Shown piece after piece: positions 17,058 to 25,862 of a stretch of DNA of 64,000 nucleotides. The notes under the pieces were generated by a model, which was not told the origin of the DNA, searched no databases, and worked only from the letters and a program-made list of their open reading frames with translations. Both the position numbers and the translations under genes were made by a program. This DNA is from Microbulbifer variabilis ATCC 700307. Its GTDB lineage: Bacteria; Pseudomonadota; Gammaproteobacteria; Pseudomonadales; Cellvibrionaceae. The stretch spans positions 124,001 through 188,000 of the forward strand of contig NZ_AQYJ01000022.1 of NCBI RefSeq assembly GCF_000380565.1, read 5' to 3'. Position 1 is the stretch's first letter. Each line of letters opens with the position of its first letter.

Positions 17058-18701
17058 ATGGCAAAACAAGTCATTAAAGTGCCTGATCTCGGTGGTGCCG
17101 ATCAGGTGGATGTGATTGAAATTACTGTTGCTGTCGGCGATACCGTCGCGCAAGAGGATTCACTGATTGTGGTGGAGGGCGATAAAGCCTCCATGGATGT
17201 CCCAGCCCCAGTGGCTGGCAAAATCCTCAGCATCAGCGTGAAAGAGGGCGATAAGGTCTCTGAAGGCGATGTGATTGGGGAGATCGAAACCGATGTAGCG
17301 GAAGCGCCGGCAGAGGAGCCCGCTGCGGCACCTGCCAAGGAAGAAACTGCACCGGCGGCCGAGCCCGCAGCTGAAGCCCCTGCGGCAGCAGTGAGCGGTG
17401 AGCCGAAAGAGGAAACGATCCAGGTCCCGGACCTGGGTGGTGCCGATGCAGTTGATGTGATCGAGATCAGTGTACAGCCCGGCGATGCGGTCGAAGAGGG
17501 CGACTCCCTGATTGTGGTGGAAGGCGATAAAGCCTCTATGGATGTGCCTTCCCCCAGCGCCGGTACTGTGGTCTCTATCGCCGTTAAGGAAGGTGATAAG
17601 GTTTCCACTGGCGATACCCTTGGTGTGTTGAAAGTAGTTGCCATAGGCGCCGCCGAGCCCGCGGCTACAGCTGCAGCCCCTGCAGCGACAGCGCCTGCCG
17701 AGAGCGCGCCACAGCAGGCATCTGCGTCTGTTGAGCCCCCGGCAGTGCCGCAAAAAGATCATCAGCTGGAACGAGATTTTACCGCCGCAGCCCAGGTTTA
17801 CGCCGGTCCTGCCGTGCGCAAACTGGCGCGGGAGTTGGGCGTTACCTTGAACAAGGTGAAGCCCACGGGTCCCCGCAACCGGGTCTCCAAGGATGATCTG
17901 CACAACTATATCCGCGAACAGGTGAAGAAGGCTGAGAGCGGTGCCGTTGGCGTAGGCGGTGGAATCGGTATTGCCAAGATGCCGGATATCGACTTCAGCC
18001 AGTTTGGCCCGGTGAACGTGGAGCCGATGAGCAAGATCCACAAGATCACCGCTGCCAACATGTCGCGTAACTGGCTTAATGTGCCCCACGTCACCCAGTT
18101 TGATGATGCGGATATCACTGAGCTGGAAACCTTCCGCAAGTCCATGAAGGCCGAGGCGGAGAAGCGCGGAGTGAAGCTCACCCCAGTGCCTTTCCTGCTG
18201 AAAGCGGTAGCCGCAGCCCTGCGCGCAGAGCCCAGCTTTAATGTATCCCTGCACAATGATGGCGAGCACATTGTGCGCAAGGACTATGTACATGTGGGGA
18301 TGGCAGTGGATACGCCAAAAGGCTTAATGGTGCCGGTTATCCGCAATGTGGATAAAAAAGGCTTGTACGAGCTGGCGGCCGAGGCCACTGAGATGGCCCT
18401 GAAAGCCCGTGATGGCAAGTTGAAACCCAACGAGATGCAGGGTGCTTGCTTCACTATCTCCAGCCTGGGGGCTATCGGCGGCACCGGATTTACCCCGATC
18501 GTCAATTCTCCGGAAGTAGGTATCCTCGGAGTATCCAAGCTGGCGATGAAGCCGGTGTGGAACGGTAAGGACTTTGAGCCCCGGCAGATGTTGCCCTTGG
18601 CGCTCTCCTACGATCACCGCGCGGTAAATGGCGGAGATGCCGGACGCTTTATGACTTATTTGGTCAGCGTGCTGGCAGACGTGCGTCGACTGTTGCTGTA
18701 A
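17058..18701 (+). CDS. aceF: Dihydrolipoyl acetyltransferase, pyruvate dehydrogenase E2
   Basis: A 547-residue core of the pyruvate dehydrogenase complex. Two lipoyl domains carry the lipoylated lysines K43 and K158 in repeated GDKASMDVP motifs. Each is followed by an Ala/Pro/Glu-rich swinging linker. The peripheral subunit-binding domain is at about 250-290 (GPAVRKLARELGV). The catalytic domain ends with SYDHRAVNGGDAGRF, holding the active-site His. E. coli AceF has three lipoyl domains; two is common in other gammaproteobacteria. It is cotranscribed with aceE and ended by a clear terminator. Confidence 0.96.
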   Translation: MAKQVIKVPDLGGADQVDVIEITVAVGDTVAQEDSLIVVEGDKASMDVPAPVAGKILSISVKEGDKVSEGDVIGEIETDVAEAPAEEPAAAPAKEETAPAAEPAAEAPAAAVSGEPKEETIQVPDLGGADAVDVIEISVQPGDAVEEGDSLIVVEGDKASMDVPSPSAGTVVSIAVKEGDKVSTGDTLGVLKVVAIGAAEPAATAAAPAATAPAESAPQQASASVEPPAVPQKDHQLERDFTAAAQVYAGPAVRKLARELGVTLNKVKPTGPRNRVSKDDLHNYIREQVKKAESGAVGVGGGIGIAKMPDIDFSQFGPVNVEPMSKIHKITAANMSRNWLNVPHVTQFDDADITELETFRKSMKAEAEKRGVKLTPVPFLLKAVAAALRAEPSFNVSLHNDGEHIVRKDYVHVGMAVDTPKGLMVPVIRNVDKKGLYELAAEATEMALKARDGKLKPNEMQGACFTISSLGAIGGTGFTPIVNSPEVGILGVSKLAMKPVWNGKDFEPRQMLPLALSYDHRAVNGGDAGRFMTYLVSVLADVRRLLL

Positions 18702-18722
18702 AGGTTCCAGAGTCATTACCCT

Positions 18723-18749
18723 AAAAAAGCGGCCTTTGGCCGCTTTTTT
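18723..18749 (+). terminator. Intrinsic terminator of aceEF
   Basis: GCGGCC-TTT-GGCCGC (18729-18743), preceded by six A and followed by six T. It lies 22 bp after aceF. Confidence 0.93.
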
Positions 18750-18952
18750 ATTTTTCGAGCTGCCTTATGTAGCTATTGCTTTTAGGTATGCTCGCCTACG
18801 CAGTGGGGTGGAAGGAAAATGACGTTTAAATTCACTTAAAGATGAATTATGCGAATAAATGACTTGGCGCCAACTGGCTGGAAATTCCCTGGCAACTAGA
18901 CTCAGAGAAAGACAACTATCAACGCAACACTGAAAATGTGGAGTGTCGGATC

Positions 18953-19222
18953 ATGAGACCTTCAGGGAAATTCGCCTTTCCTGTCGTATCGGCACTGGTG
19001 ATGCAGGGTTGCTTGTTTTTGCCGGCTGAGGAAGTGGAGGGTGAAGATCCATTCTTCTTTGAGACTGGCACAGCCAGGCAAGGCGAGAGTTTTGTTGATG
19101 CCGGCGCCCATCACTCCCGACTTCGGCCACCTATAACGGCCGGTTTTCAGTGTGAGGAGAGTTGCGAGGATAGAGTGTACGATTCCTCTAGTTGGTTTTT
19201 CCCGATACTGAGGGTGTATTAG
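18953..19222 (+). CDS. Small exported hypothetical protein
   Basis: 89 residues from the ATG at 18953, which has GGAGTG upstream. The N-terminus has a short basic part and a hydrophobic stretch (FAFPVVSALVMQGCLFLPAE). The cysteine could be a lipobox, but MQGC is a poor match. The mature part is acidic, with a Cys pair (FQCEESCED), and no known family is recognised. It is the first of three small genes of similar style in a row between aceEF and the glycosyltransferase, with weak codon signatures. It may be a real secreted protein or a spurious ORF. Confidence 0.4.
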   Translation: MRPSGKFAFPVVSALVMQGCLFLPAEEVEGEDPFFFETGTARQGESFVDAGAHHSRLRPPITAGFQCEESCEDRVYDSSSWFFPILRVY

Positions 19223-19322
19223 CCTCTGTGGGAATCCGCATGGAGATCGCTACAGCATAACCCGGTCTTTTACCGAAGTACGCGAAGTCAATTTCGCGTG
19301 GTACCGATACGGAGAAGTGCCC

Positions 19323-19625
19323 ATGCAAAAATCCCCGATAGTAATTTCATTGTTTACAACGAGCTTGTTATTGGCAGCTTGTGGAACACCAGATACACGC
19401 AATCAAGTGGTTTACCCTTACAGTCCACCTACACCGCGCCATCTGGATTACCGTGCTTATCCTGCCCCTTCGTCACACGTGCCCGCAGCGCCCCCATCAC
19501 GTAAATCCAGTTATTCCAGTTGTCCCGGAGATTCTGAAGAGCTAGCGCCCGGTTCTATTTGTCCACCCAGTGCTCGTTGTATAGATATTTCTGGCGGAAG
19601 GCGATGTATCTCTTATGAAGAGTAA
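19323..19625 (+). CDS. Small Cys-rich lipoprotein, hypothetical
   Basis: 100 residues from the ATG at 19323, with CGGAGAAG upstream. The signal peptide ends in a good lipobox, LLAAC, so the mature protein begins at C20. The mature part is Pro/Tyr-rich in the first half, with PYSPPTPRHLDY, then Ser-rich, and ends with a compact Cys segment (CPGDSEELAPGSICPPSARC and a final CISYEE). Four cysteines besides the lipidated one suggest two disulfides. No family recognised. It overlaps the next gene by 11 bp, suggesting cotranslation. Confidence 0.6.
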   Translation: MQKSPIVISLFTTSLLLAACGTPDTRNQVVYPYSPPTPRHLDYRAYPAPSSHVPAAPPSRKSSYSSCPGDSEELAPGSICPPSARCIDISGGRRCISYEE

Positions 19626-19902
19626 AATTATACTGCCTTTGATATTTGCGCAGTTGCTCGGCGGCTGCGCCGACGGCTTTTGGCAGGATTTGTGTGGCGA
19701 CCCGGTTTATTACACTTATAAGCGCAGCCCAGTACCACCCGATGAAATTACGGCTTTCCCGCGTTTTTGTCTTGTGGGCGACCCCTACATGGGGGAACTT
19801 GAAAACTGCATTGCCGCCGGTGTGCACTGTTACCAACTAGATACTGGCGACTGGTGTGCGGGACCTTATTCGCCATTTGTATTGAGCTACAGTTTTTACT
19901 AG
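19615..19902 (+). CDS. Small Cys-rich lipoprotein, hypothetical
   Basis: 95 residues. The signal peptide ends in the lipobox LLGGC (C18). The mature region carries five further Cys residues (in DLCGDP, RFCLVGD, ENCIAAG, VHCYQL and DWCAGP) and many aromatic residues. This points to a compact disulfide-stabilised outer-membrane lipoprotein. It shares its general style, but no obvious alignment, with the overlapping upstream gene. Function unknown. Confidence 0.6.
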   Translation: MKSKIILPLIFAQLLGGCADGFWQDLCGDPVYYTYKRSPVPPDEITAFPRFCLVGDPYMGELENCIAAGVHCYQLDTGDWCAGPYSPFVLSYSFY

Positions 19903-19985
19903 CACGGGATGCGTGCAGCTTTATTTGATTCAGGTTTGGGTGGTTTAAGAATACTTAAATATTAAGTTTACTCAGGCTATAGTAA

Positions 19986-20771
19986 TTAGATTTTAAGCAA
20001 GGACTTTAAACTGTCTTTGATGGTCGTGCCAATATAGTGCTTTAATCCATTGAATGTATTCTTGATGTTAACCTCATGGTAATAATCATATCCTAGTTCT
20101 TTTAATAGTACGTGAATATTCTTTGTAACACCTATGGCGAACCAGCTGCAGGGAAAGGAAATAATGCAGGGCATCTCTTTATTTTTAAGCTGGATTTGCC
20201 CCTGGTCAATGCAATTTACCTGATTGAGAAGGTTAAAGCTTCCGTCTGAGAGGTCAAAGTTATAAAAGAGCCTGGACTTGCCGTCTATTCCAATGTGTTC
20301 AGGCGAATGGTGTGTGTAGTATTCCCTTATCATTTTTTGGTCATCGCTATAGTCGGGATACATCTCCTTAATGACTGAAAATAGATGACTTAATGTTTTT
20401 ACTTTTCCTATAAATATACCCGTTGAAAATATGGTGTTTCCTGCAAAGTACTTTCGCTCGAAGAAACCCTGTGTTCCACTATGTTGGTGGTCATTTGAGA
20501 ATACTATATCTCGGTCAAAAGAATAAAATTTACTCTCGAGTTGATGAATGGCCGGTAAGATTATTGAATCGAAACCATCAAAATAACAGAGGATATCTTC
20601 TTCCGGTAGAGTCTTGCAGAAAGGGAGAAGCAGATCGATTTTTGTGGAAAAATTTTCCCATGGTTGTTCTTGACCGAGTATGGTGAGTGAAACCCCATTG
20701 CGTTTGGCGGATTCCTGTAGAACAGGGAACATTCTTTCAGAGTGAGTGGCAATAGTGACGAGGTGTAACAT
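19986..20771 (-). CDS. PLOD-like glycosyltransferase
   Basis: 261 residues from the ATG at 20771; an in-frame TTG at 20840 would add 23 residues but they do not look conserved. The protein opens directly with LHLVTIATHSERMFPVL, the first beta strand of the glycosyltransferase domain found in procollagen-lysine hydroxylases and giant-virus homologues. The metal/nucleotide-sugar motif is FDGFDSIIL (D65, D68), followed by DIVFSNDHQ and YFAGNTIFSTGIFIGKV. Bacterial members are usually in surface-glycan or protein-glycosylation contexts. The gene is AT-rich relative to its neighbours and stands alone, convergent with the Cys-rich lipoprotein genes. Acceptor and sugar are unknown. Confidence 0.7.
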   Translation of the reverse strand: MLHLVTIATHSERMFPVLQESAKRNGVSLTILGQEQPWENFSTKIDLLLPFCKTLPEEDILCYFDGFDSIILPAIHQLESKFYSFDRDIVFSNDHQHSGTQGFFERKYFAGNTIFSTGIFIGKVKTLSHLFSVIKEMYPDYSDDQKMIREYYTHHSPEHIGIDGKSRLFYNFDLSDGSFNLLNQVNCIDQGQIQLKNKEMPCIISFPCSWFAIGVTKNIHVLLKELGYDYYHEVNIKNTFNGLKHYIGTTIKDSLKSLLKI

Positions 20772-20990
20772 TTCAGGAACAAGACTACCTGGGTTCCATG
20801 GCCTTAATCGTTGACTGGTGAATTCCAGCTGCTGAAGCAAGTCTAGTCCAAGGTTTGTGAACCGTTTGGAGGGACTGGTTTCCTCGCATAGTGTGACTCA
20901 ACGCCTTGCCTATGAGGGCAAGAATTACTTTTGAGCAAATGGGGAAAGGGTTCCAGGCCGGTGCCCGCTATTGAAAAGACGAGCGTAAAA

Positions 20991-21025
20991 AGAAAAAGCC
21001 CCAGGCACAAATATGTGCCTGGGGG
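20991..21025 (-). terminator. Terminator of the RND efflux operon
   Basis: The minus strand reads CCCCAGGCACA-TATT-TGTGCCTGGGG followed by CTTTTTCTTTTT. It is an 11-bp stem just after the RND permease stop codon. Confidence 0.9.
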
Positions 21026-21034
21026 TAAGGGGCT

Positions 21035-24000
21035 TTAGCCGTTAGCAGGTTGTTCTAACGGCAAGGGGGTATCCTGGACTTGATGTGCGCTTACATTCTT
21101 TGACGTGGATATTTTACCGCCGGCAATTTTGCGTAGGGCAACATAAAACACGGGTGTCAGGAACAGGCCAAACAGTGTGACACCGATCATGCCGGTAAAT
21201 ACGGTAATGCCCATGGCATTGCGCACCTCAGCGCCAGCGCCGCCGGCCAATACCAGTGGAACAACACCGGCAATAAAGGCGACGGAAGTCATAATGATCG
21301 GACGAAGACGTAGGCGGCAGGCTTCCAAGGCAGCTTCTACCGGGCCCTTACCGTCCATTTCCAGTTCGCGGGCAAACTCCACAATCAGAATGGCGTTTTT
21401 ACAGGCAAGTCCCATTAAAACAACCAGCCCGACTTGAACGAAAACATTGTTGTCGCCGCCAGTAGCCCAGACTCCGAATAGTGCAGCCAGCAGGCACATG
21501 GGCACGATCAGGATCACCGCCAGCGGCATAACCCAGCTCTCATAGAGTGCGGCCAGTACCAGGAATACCAGCAGTACTGCGAGTGGGAAAACCACCATAG
21601 CGGCATTGCCCTGGTTGACCTGCTGGAAGCTGAGGTCGGTCCACTGGATTTGCATGCCCGGTGGCAGGGCTTGGCTGGCAACCTGCTCAACCGCTGCCAG
21701 TGCCTCGGAAGAGGACAACATGCTGGGATCGGACTGCCCCATCAGGTCGGCTGCCGGATAGCCGTTGTAGCGGATCACCGGGTCTGGTCCGTAACTCTGG
21801 CGCAGGGTCACCATGGTGCTGATGGGCACCATCTCCCCATTCATATTGCGAGTGTAGAGATTATCGAGATCCTGCACTTCATCGCGGAAAGGCGCATCTG
21901 CCTGGGCAACCACCTGGTAGGTGCGACCGAACAAGTTGAAGTCGTTGATATACATGGAGCCGAAATACAGCTGCAGGGTGCCGAATAGATCGTCCATACG
22001 CACGCCCTGGGCTTTGGCCTGTAGGCGGTCTACCTCGGCGTCCATCTGCGGCACATTGGCCTGGTAGGAGCTGAAGGGGTAGCTGAGGCCGCTGGCTTGG
22101 CTCAGGGCCCCAGCCAGCATATTGGTAGCATTTTGCAGCTCACCGTAGCCGGCACCGCGACGGTCCTGGACATAGAGGGAGTAGCCGGACCCAGCACCCA
22201 GCCCGAAGATGGGCGGCGGCATAAAGGTCATGGCAAAGCCTTCCTTGATCTGTGAGATTTTGCCATTTAGCTCCGCAGCGATTTCCTGGGCACTGCGCTC
22301 ACGTTCATCGAAATCGTCGAACAGGATAAATACCGTGCCCACGTTGGGGGTGTTGGTACTTTGCAGGGCATTGAAGCCGACAAAGGCCGCGGCGTTGGCA
22401 ACCCCCTCAGTTTCCAAAGCCAATTCACTCACGCGGCGAGCAACTTCCTCGGTGCGGTCCAGGGAGGCACCTTCCGGCAGGCGAATACTACCCACCAGGT
22501 AAGTCTTATCCTGAACCGGAATAAAGCCGCCGGGCACCTGTTGGAACAGGGCGAAGGTACCGCCGAGCAATATCAGGTAGGCCCCAAATACGATACCGCG
22601 ACGCTTGAGGCTATGGCCCACCACCCGCTGATAGCGCTCGGAGTTGCGCTGGAAGAAGCGGTTGAACGGGCGGAATAACCAGCCGAACAGGCGCTCGATA
22701 ATGCGCGCGGGTATATCCGGCTTGGCACCGTGGGGCTTCAGCAGGGTTGCCGCCAGAGCCGGGGACAGAGTCAGGGAGTTGATCGCGGAGATAATGGTGG
22801 CGATGGCAATGGTGGTGGCGAACTGGCGGTAGAACTGACCGGTGATGCCGTCCAGGAAGGCCATGGGCACAAATACCGCACAGAGCACCAAACTGATGGC
22901 GACAATCGGACCGCTCACCTCGCGCATGGCCTGGTGGGCAGCGGCTAAAGGTGTCAGTCCCTCCTCGATATTGCGCTCGACGTTTTCCACCACCACGATG
23001 GCGTCATCCACCACAATACCGATGGCCAGTACCATGGCGAACAGGGTCAGGGTGTTGATCGAGAAGCCCAGCATCAACAGCACCGCAAAGGTGCCGACAA
23101 TAGATACCGGCACGGCCAAGAGTGGAATCAGGGAGGCGCGCCAGGTCTGCAGGAACAGGATAACCACCAGCACTACCAGCAGCACCGCCTCCAGAAGGGT
23201 CTTGATCACAGAGCTGATGGAAGTGCTGACGAATACGGTTGGGTCGTAGGCAACTTTCCACTCCAGGCCTTCGGGGAACTGTTCTCCCAGTTCTGCCATC
23301 TTCTCGCGCACTGCAGCGGAGACTTCCAGGGAATTGGAGCCTGGAGACTGGAAAATCGGAATGGCAACCGCCTGGCGGCCGTTTAACAAGGCGCGTAGAG
23401 AGTCTTGAGATGAAGCCAGTTCAACCCGCGCCACGTCACGCAATCGGGTAATTTCACCATCGCTGCCGGTCTTCAGTACCACATTGCCAAACTCTTCCTC
23501 GCTTTGCAGGCGGCCCTTGGCGTTGATAGAGATCAGGAAATCAGAACCATTGGGCATCGGCGAGGCGCCGATCTGTCCGGCGGACACCTGTACATTTTGT
23601 TCACGCACTGAGCTGACGATATCCGCTGCAGTCACGCCCAGGGCCGCCGCTTTCTGCGGGTCCACCCACAGGCGCATGGCATAGTCTCCGGAGCCAAATA
23701 CGGCGGCCAGGCCCACACCGGGAATGCGCGACAGCTCATCACGGATATGCAGTACGGCGTAGTTGCGAATATAGGTCGCATCGAGGCTGTCGTCTGGAGA
23801 GATCAGATGCACCGCCATCATCAGGTTGGGCGACTGCTTCTGCGTGGTTACCCCCTGGCGGCGTACATCTTCCGGTAGACGGGGTAGTGCCTGGGATACC
23901 CGGTTTTGTACCTGAACCTGGGCCTGGTCTGGATCGGTGCCCAGTTTAAAAGTGACATTTAAAGTGAGGGTGCCGTCACTGCCTGCTACCGACTTCATGT

Positions 24001-24235
24001 AGATCATGTTTTCTACACCATTGATGGCTTCCTCCAATGGTGTGGCAACAGTTTCGGAAATCGTTTTGGGGTTGGCTCCAGGGTAGCGAGCGCTAACTTG
24101 CACGCTGGGTGGTACAACTTCCGGATATTCACTAACCGGTAGCGATGGGATACTGATCAGACCCACCACAAAAATAATGATCGACAGCACCGATGCAAAA
24201 ATAGGTCGGTCGACAAAGAAACGGGAAAAATTCAT
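21035..24235 (-). CDS. RND multidrug efflux permease (AcrB/MexB family)
   Basis: 1066 residues, close to AcrB (1049). It begins MNFSRFFVDRPIFASVLSI, the standard HAE-1 start with the first transmembrane helix. The proton-relay aspartates are in GIVVDDAIVVVENVERN (TM4). The protein has the two-fold repeat of six TM helices and large periplasmic loops; GSDFLISINAKGRL, GFNALQSTNTPNVGTVFI and the late GLACKNAILIVEFA are typical. It exports hydrophobic or amphiphilic compounds together with the adaptor encoded upstream. No outer-membrane channel gene (OprM/TolC) follows, so a channel from elsewhere must be used. Confidence 0.94.
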   Translation of the reverse strand: MNFSRFFVDRPIFASVLSIIIFVVGLISIPSLPVSEYPEVVPPSVQVSARYPGANPKTISETVATPLEEAINGVENMIYMKSVAGSDGTLTLNVTFKLGTDPDQAQVQVQNRVSQALPRLPEDVRRQGVTTQKQSPNLMMAVHLISPDDSLDATYIRNYAVLHIRDELSRIPGVGLAAVFGSGDYAMRLWVDPQKAAALGVTAADIVSSVREQNVQVSAGQIGASPMPNGSDFLISINAKGRLQSEEEFGNVVLKTGSDGEITRLRDVARVELASSQDSLRALLNGRQAVAIPIFQSPGSNSLEVSAAVREKMAELGEQFPEGLEWKVAYDPTVFVSTSISSVIKTLLEAVLLVVLVVILFLQTWRASLIPLLAVPVSIVGTFAVLLMLGFSINTLTLFAMVLAIGIVVDDAIVVVENVERNIEEGLTPLAAAHQAMREVSGPIVAISLVLCAVFVPMAFLDGITGQFYRQFATTIAIATIISAINSLTLSPALAATLLKPHGAKPDIPARIIERLFGWLFRPFNRFFQRNSERYQRVVGHSLKRRGIVFGAYLILLGGTFALFQQVPGGFIPVQDKTYLVGSIRLPEGASLDRTEEVARRVSELALETEGVANAAAFVGFNALQSTNTPNVGTVFILFDDFDERERSAQEIAAELNGKISQIKEGFAMTFMPPPIFGLGAGSGYSLYVQDRRGAGYGELQNATNMLAGALSQASGLSYPFSSYQANVPQMDAEVDRLQAKAQGVRMDDLFGTLQLYFGSMYINDFNLFGRTYQVVAQADAPFRDEVQDLDNLYTRNMNGEMVPISTMVTLRQSYGPDPVIRYNGYPAADLMGQSDPSMLSSSEALAAVEQVASQALPPGMQIQWTDLSFQQVNQGNAAMVVFPLAVLLVFLVLAALYESWVMPLAVILIVPMCLLAALFGVWATGGDNNVFVQVGLVVLMGLACKNAILIVEFARELEMDGKGPVEAALEACRLRLRPIIMTSVAFIAGVVPLVLAGGAGAEVRNAMGITVFTGMIGVTLFGLFLTPVFYVALRKIAGGKISTSKNVSAHQVQDTPLPLEQPANG

Positions 24236-24338
24236 ACACTGCTACCCCGTGAGCGGCAATATAAACGCTCGAATTCCATTGATATAACTCTTCCAGAGTG
24301 GATGCTGGCCATAGTAGGGCTGCCTTCTACCCGTTGTC

Positions 24339-25481
24339 TCAGTGGCCCGCTGCCTGGGCGCCACCACCCCGCACTTGCTGGGCAACCATTTCAGGCACCA
24401 CGGGCATACCGGGGAAGAAAATTTTCTGCAGGCCGTTGACCACAATTCGTTCGCCAACTTGCAGGCCACTGCGAATTACCGTGCGCTCACCCTGGCGTGG
24501 CCCTACTTGAATTGGGCGACGTTCTGTCAGGTTCTCTTGAGTGACCACATAGACGTAGCGGCGGTCCTGATCGGTAAGTACGGCCTTGCTATCGATTAGT
24601 ACTGCTTGATCCATTTCTTCAATGGGCATCTCCACACGGGCGAACTGTCCGGGCTTAAAAGTACCTTCGGTATTGGAAACCACTGCCCGGAACTGGATGG
24701 TGCCTGTGTGGCTATTGAGGCGATTATCGATAAAGTCCAGCTTGCCCTTATGGGGGTAGCCGTTTTCACCGGAGAGGCCGATATGTACTGGAGGCGCAGA
24801 ATCGGCCTTGAGCAGGCGGCGGCTCTCGGCGAAAGTCTGTTCATCGCTTTCGAAGTAGACGTACATGGGGTCTACAGAGACCAGAGTGGTCAGCAAGGTG
24901 GCATCGGCATTAGCGAGATTACCTTTAGTGACTAGGGCGCGACTTACCTGACCACTAATTGGAGCCTTGACCTGAGTGTACTGGAGGTCGAGTCGGGCGT
25001 TTTCCACTGCTGCTTCTGCGGCGCTTAGGGCTGCGCGTTCCGCGTCCCTTGAGGCGATGCGACGGTCGTATTCCTCGCGGGAGATCGCTTTACTGTCCAG
25101 TAGCTGCTGAGCGCGGCCGGCCTGTTTTTCACTGAAGGACAGCTGGCTGCGCACTCGCTGTAAATCGGCCTCAGCAGCACGAAGACGGGCTTTATAGGGG
25201 CGTTGGTCGATGGTGAACAGGACATCGCCACGTTTTACTAGGGCACCTTCGGCAAAGGAAACCTGGTCGATATAGCCACTCACGCGGGGACGTAATTCCA
25301 CGGTTTCGGGCGCTACAACTCGCCCGGTGAAACTGCGCCACAGGGTGGTAGGCTCAGAGCCGACTTTTGCAACTTCAACCGCAGGTGGCGGCGGCTGTTG
25401 TCCCGCAGGCTCGCCGGTGCCACAACCGGACAGAATCAGTGCGGACAGACCGAGTAAAGTGACTGTTAATTTCTTGACCAT
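24339..25481 (-). CDS. RND efflux periplasmic adaptor lipoprotein (AcrA/MexA family)
   Basis: 380 residues from the ATG at 25481, chosen because of the AAGGGAGT ribosome-binding site and because a lipoprotein signal follows (LSALILSGC). The membrane-fusion features run in order: beta-barrel/lipoyl half motif (TGRVVAPETVELRPRVSGYI), an alpha-hairpin coiled coil (about 90-165), second lipoyl half (KAPISGQVSRALVTKGNL) and a C-terminal barrel. It anchors to the inner membrane by its lipid and bridges the permease to an outer-membrane channel. The permease starts 103 bp downstream and is probably cotranscribed. Confidence 0.93.
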   Translation of the reverse strand: MVKKLTVTLLGLSALILSGCGTGEPAGQQPPPPAVEVAKVGSEPTTLWRSFTGRVVAPETVELRPRVSGYIDQVSFAEGALVKRGDVLFTIDQRPYKARLRAAEADLQRVRSQLSFSEKQAGRAQQLLDSKAISREEYDRRIASRDAERAALSAAEAAVENARLDLQYTQVKAPISGQVSRALVTKGNLANADATLLTTLVSVDPMYVYFESDEQTFAESRRLLKADSAPPVHIGLSGENGYPHKGKLDFIDNRLNSHTGTIQFRAVVSNTEGTFKPGQFARVEMPIEEMDQAVLIDSKAVLTDQDRRYVYVVTQENLTERRPIQVGPRQGERTVIRSGLQVGERIVVNGLQKIFFPGMPVVPEMVAQQVRGGGAQAAGH

Positions 25482-25596
25482 AACGCGTGTACTCCCTTTG
25501 CTACGGAAGAGGGAGGTGCTGAATGGCTCCTCTCCTACTAGGGCTGCAACTTTAATGATGAGCAAGATGATGAGGGTATCCGGTAACTATGGATTG

Positions 25597-25611
25597 ATTG
25601 CCTATTCCTGC
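25597..25611 (+). promoter_or_regulatory. Putative AraC-regulator site 1
   Basis: ATTGCCTATTCCTGC, 116 bp upstream of the adaptor start. Together with site 2 it differs at one position in 15. A CGGTAA hexamer lies 10 bp to its left and also touches site 2. Direct repeats of this length are typical half-sites for AraC-family monomers. Confidence 0.55.
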
Positions 25612-25758
25612 TTAAGGGGGAAAGTGATGTAGAAATGAGTGCCGCATGGGGGGAGTAATTGGAACTGGATATATAACTAGTTGTTTGTCAAATTGAATGA
25701 GATTTTACCGTGATTTGAGAGGTATGATTCGTCTGCGGTTATCTATTACTGCACGGTA

Positions 25759-25773
25759 ATTGCCCATTCCTGC
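25759..25773 (+). promoter_or_regulatory. Putative AraC-regulator site 2
   Basis: ATTGCCCATTCCTGC, 90 bp upstream of the regulator's own start, in the same orientation as site 1 and 162 bp from it. Its position fits autoregulation. Confidence 0.55.
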
Positions 25774-25862
25774 AAAAGAGTCGGGAGATTGCCTAAAACT
25801 CCGTATACTGTGAGCCACCTAGATTGATGTAGCCCGCTGGGATGCGGTCGAAAGGGGAACGT

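Larger units (their letters stand above)
25482..25862. other. Divergent control region of the RND operon and araC-type gene
   Basis: 381 bp between the two divergent starts. It contains two near-identical 15-mers, listed separately, and no other gene-like content. The promoters were not assigned with confidence. Confidence 0.6.

Noticed and set aside
17058..17640. Repeated DNA in the first part of aceF as a mobile or satellite repeat
   Set aside because: It is explained by the two homologous lipoyl domains of the protein.
17160..18293. 377-codon minus-strand frame opposite aceF
   Set aside because: Antisense shadow of aceF, including mirrored lipoyl repeats; not a gene.
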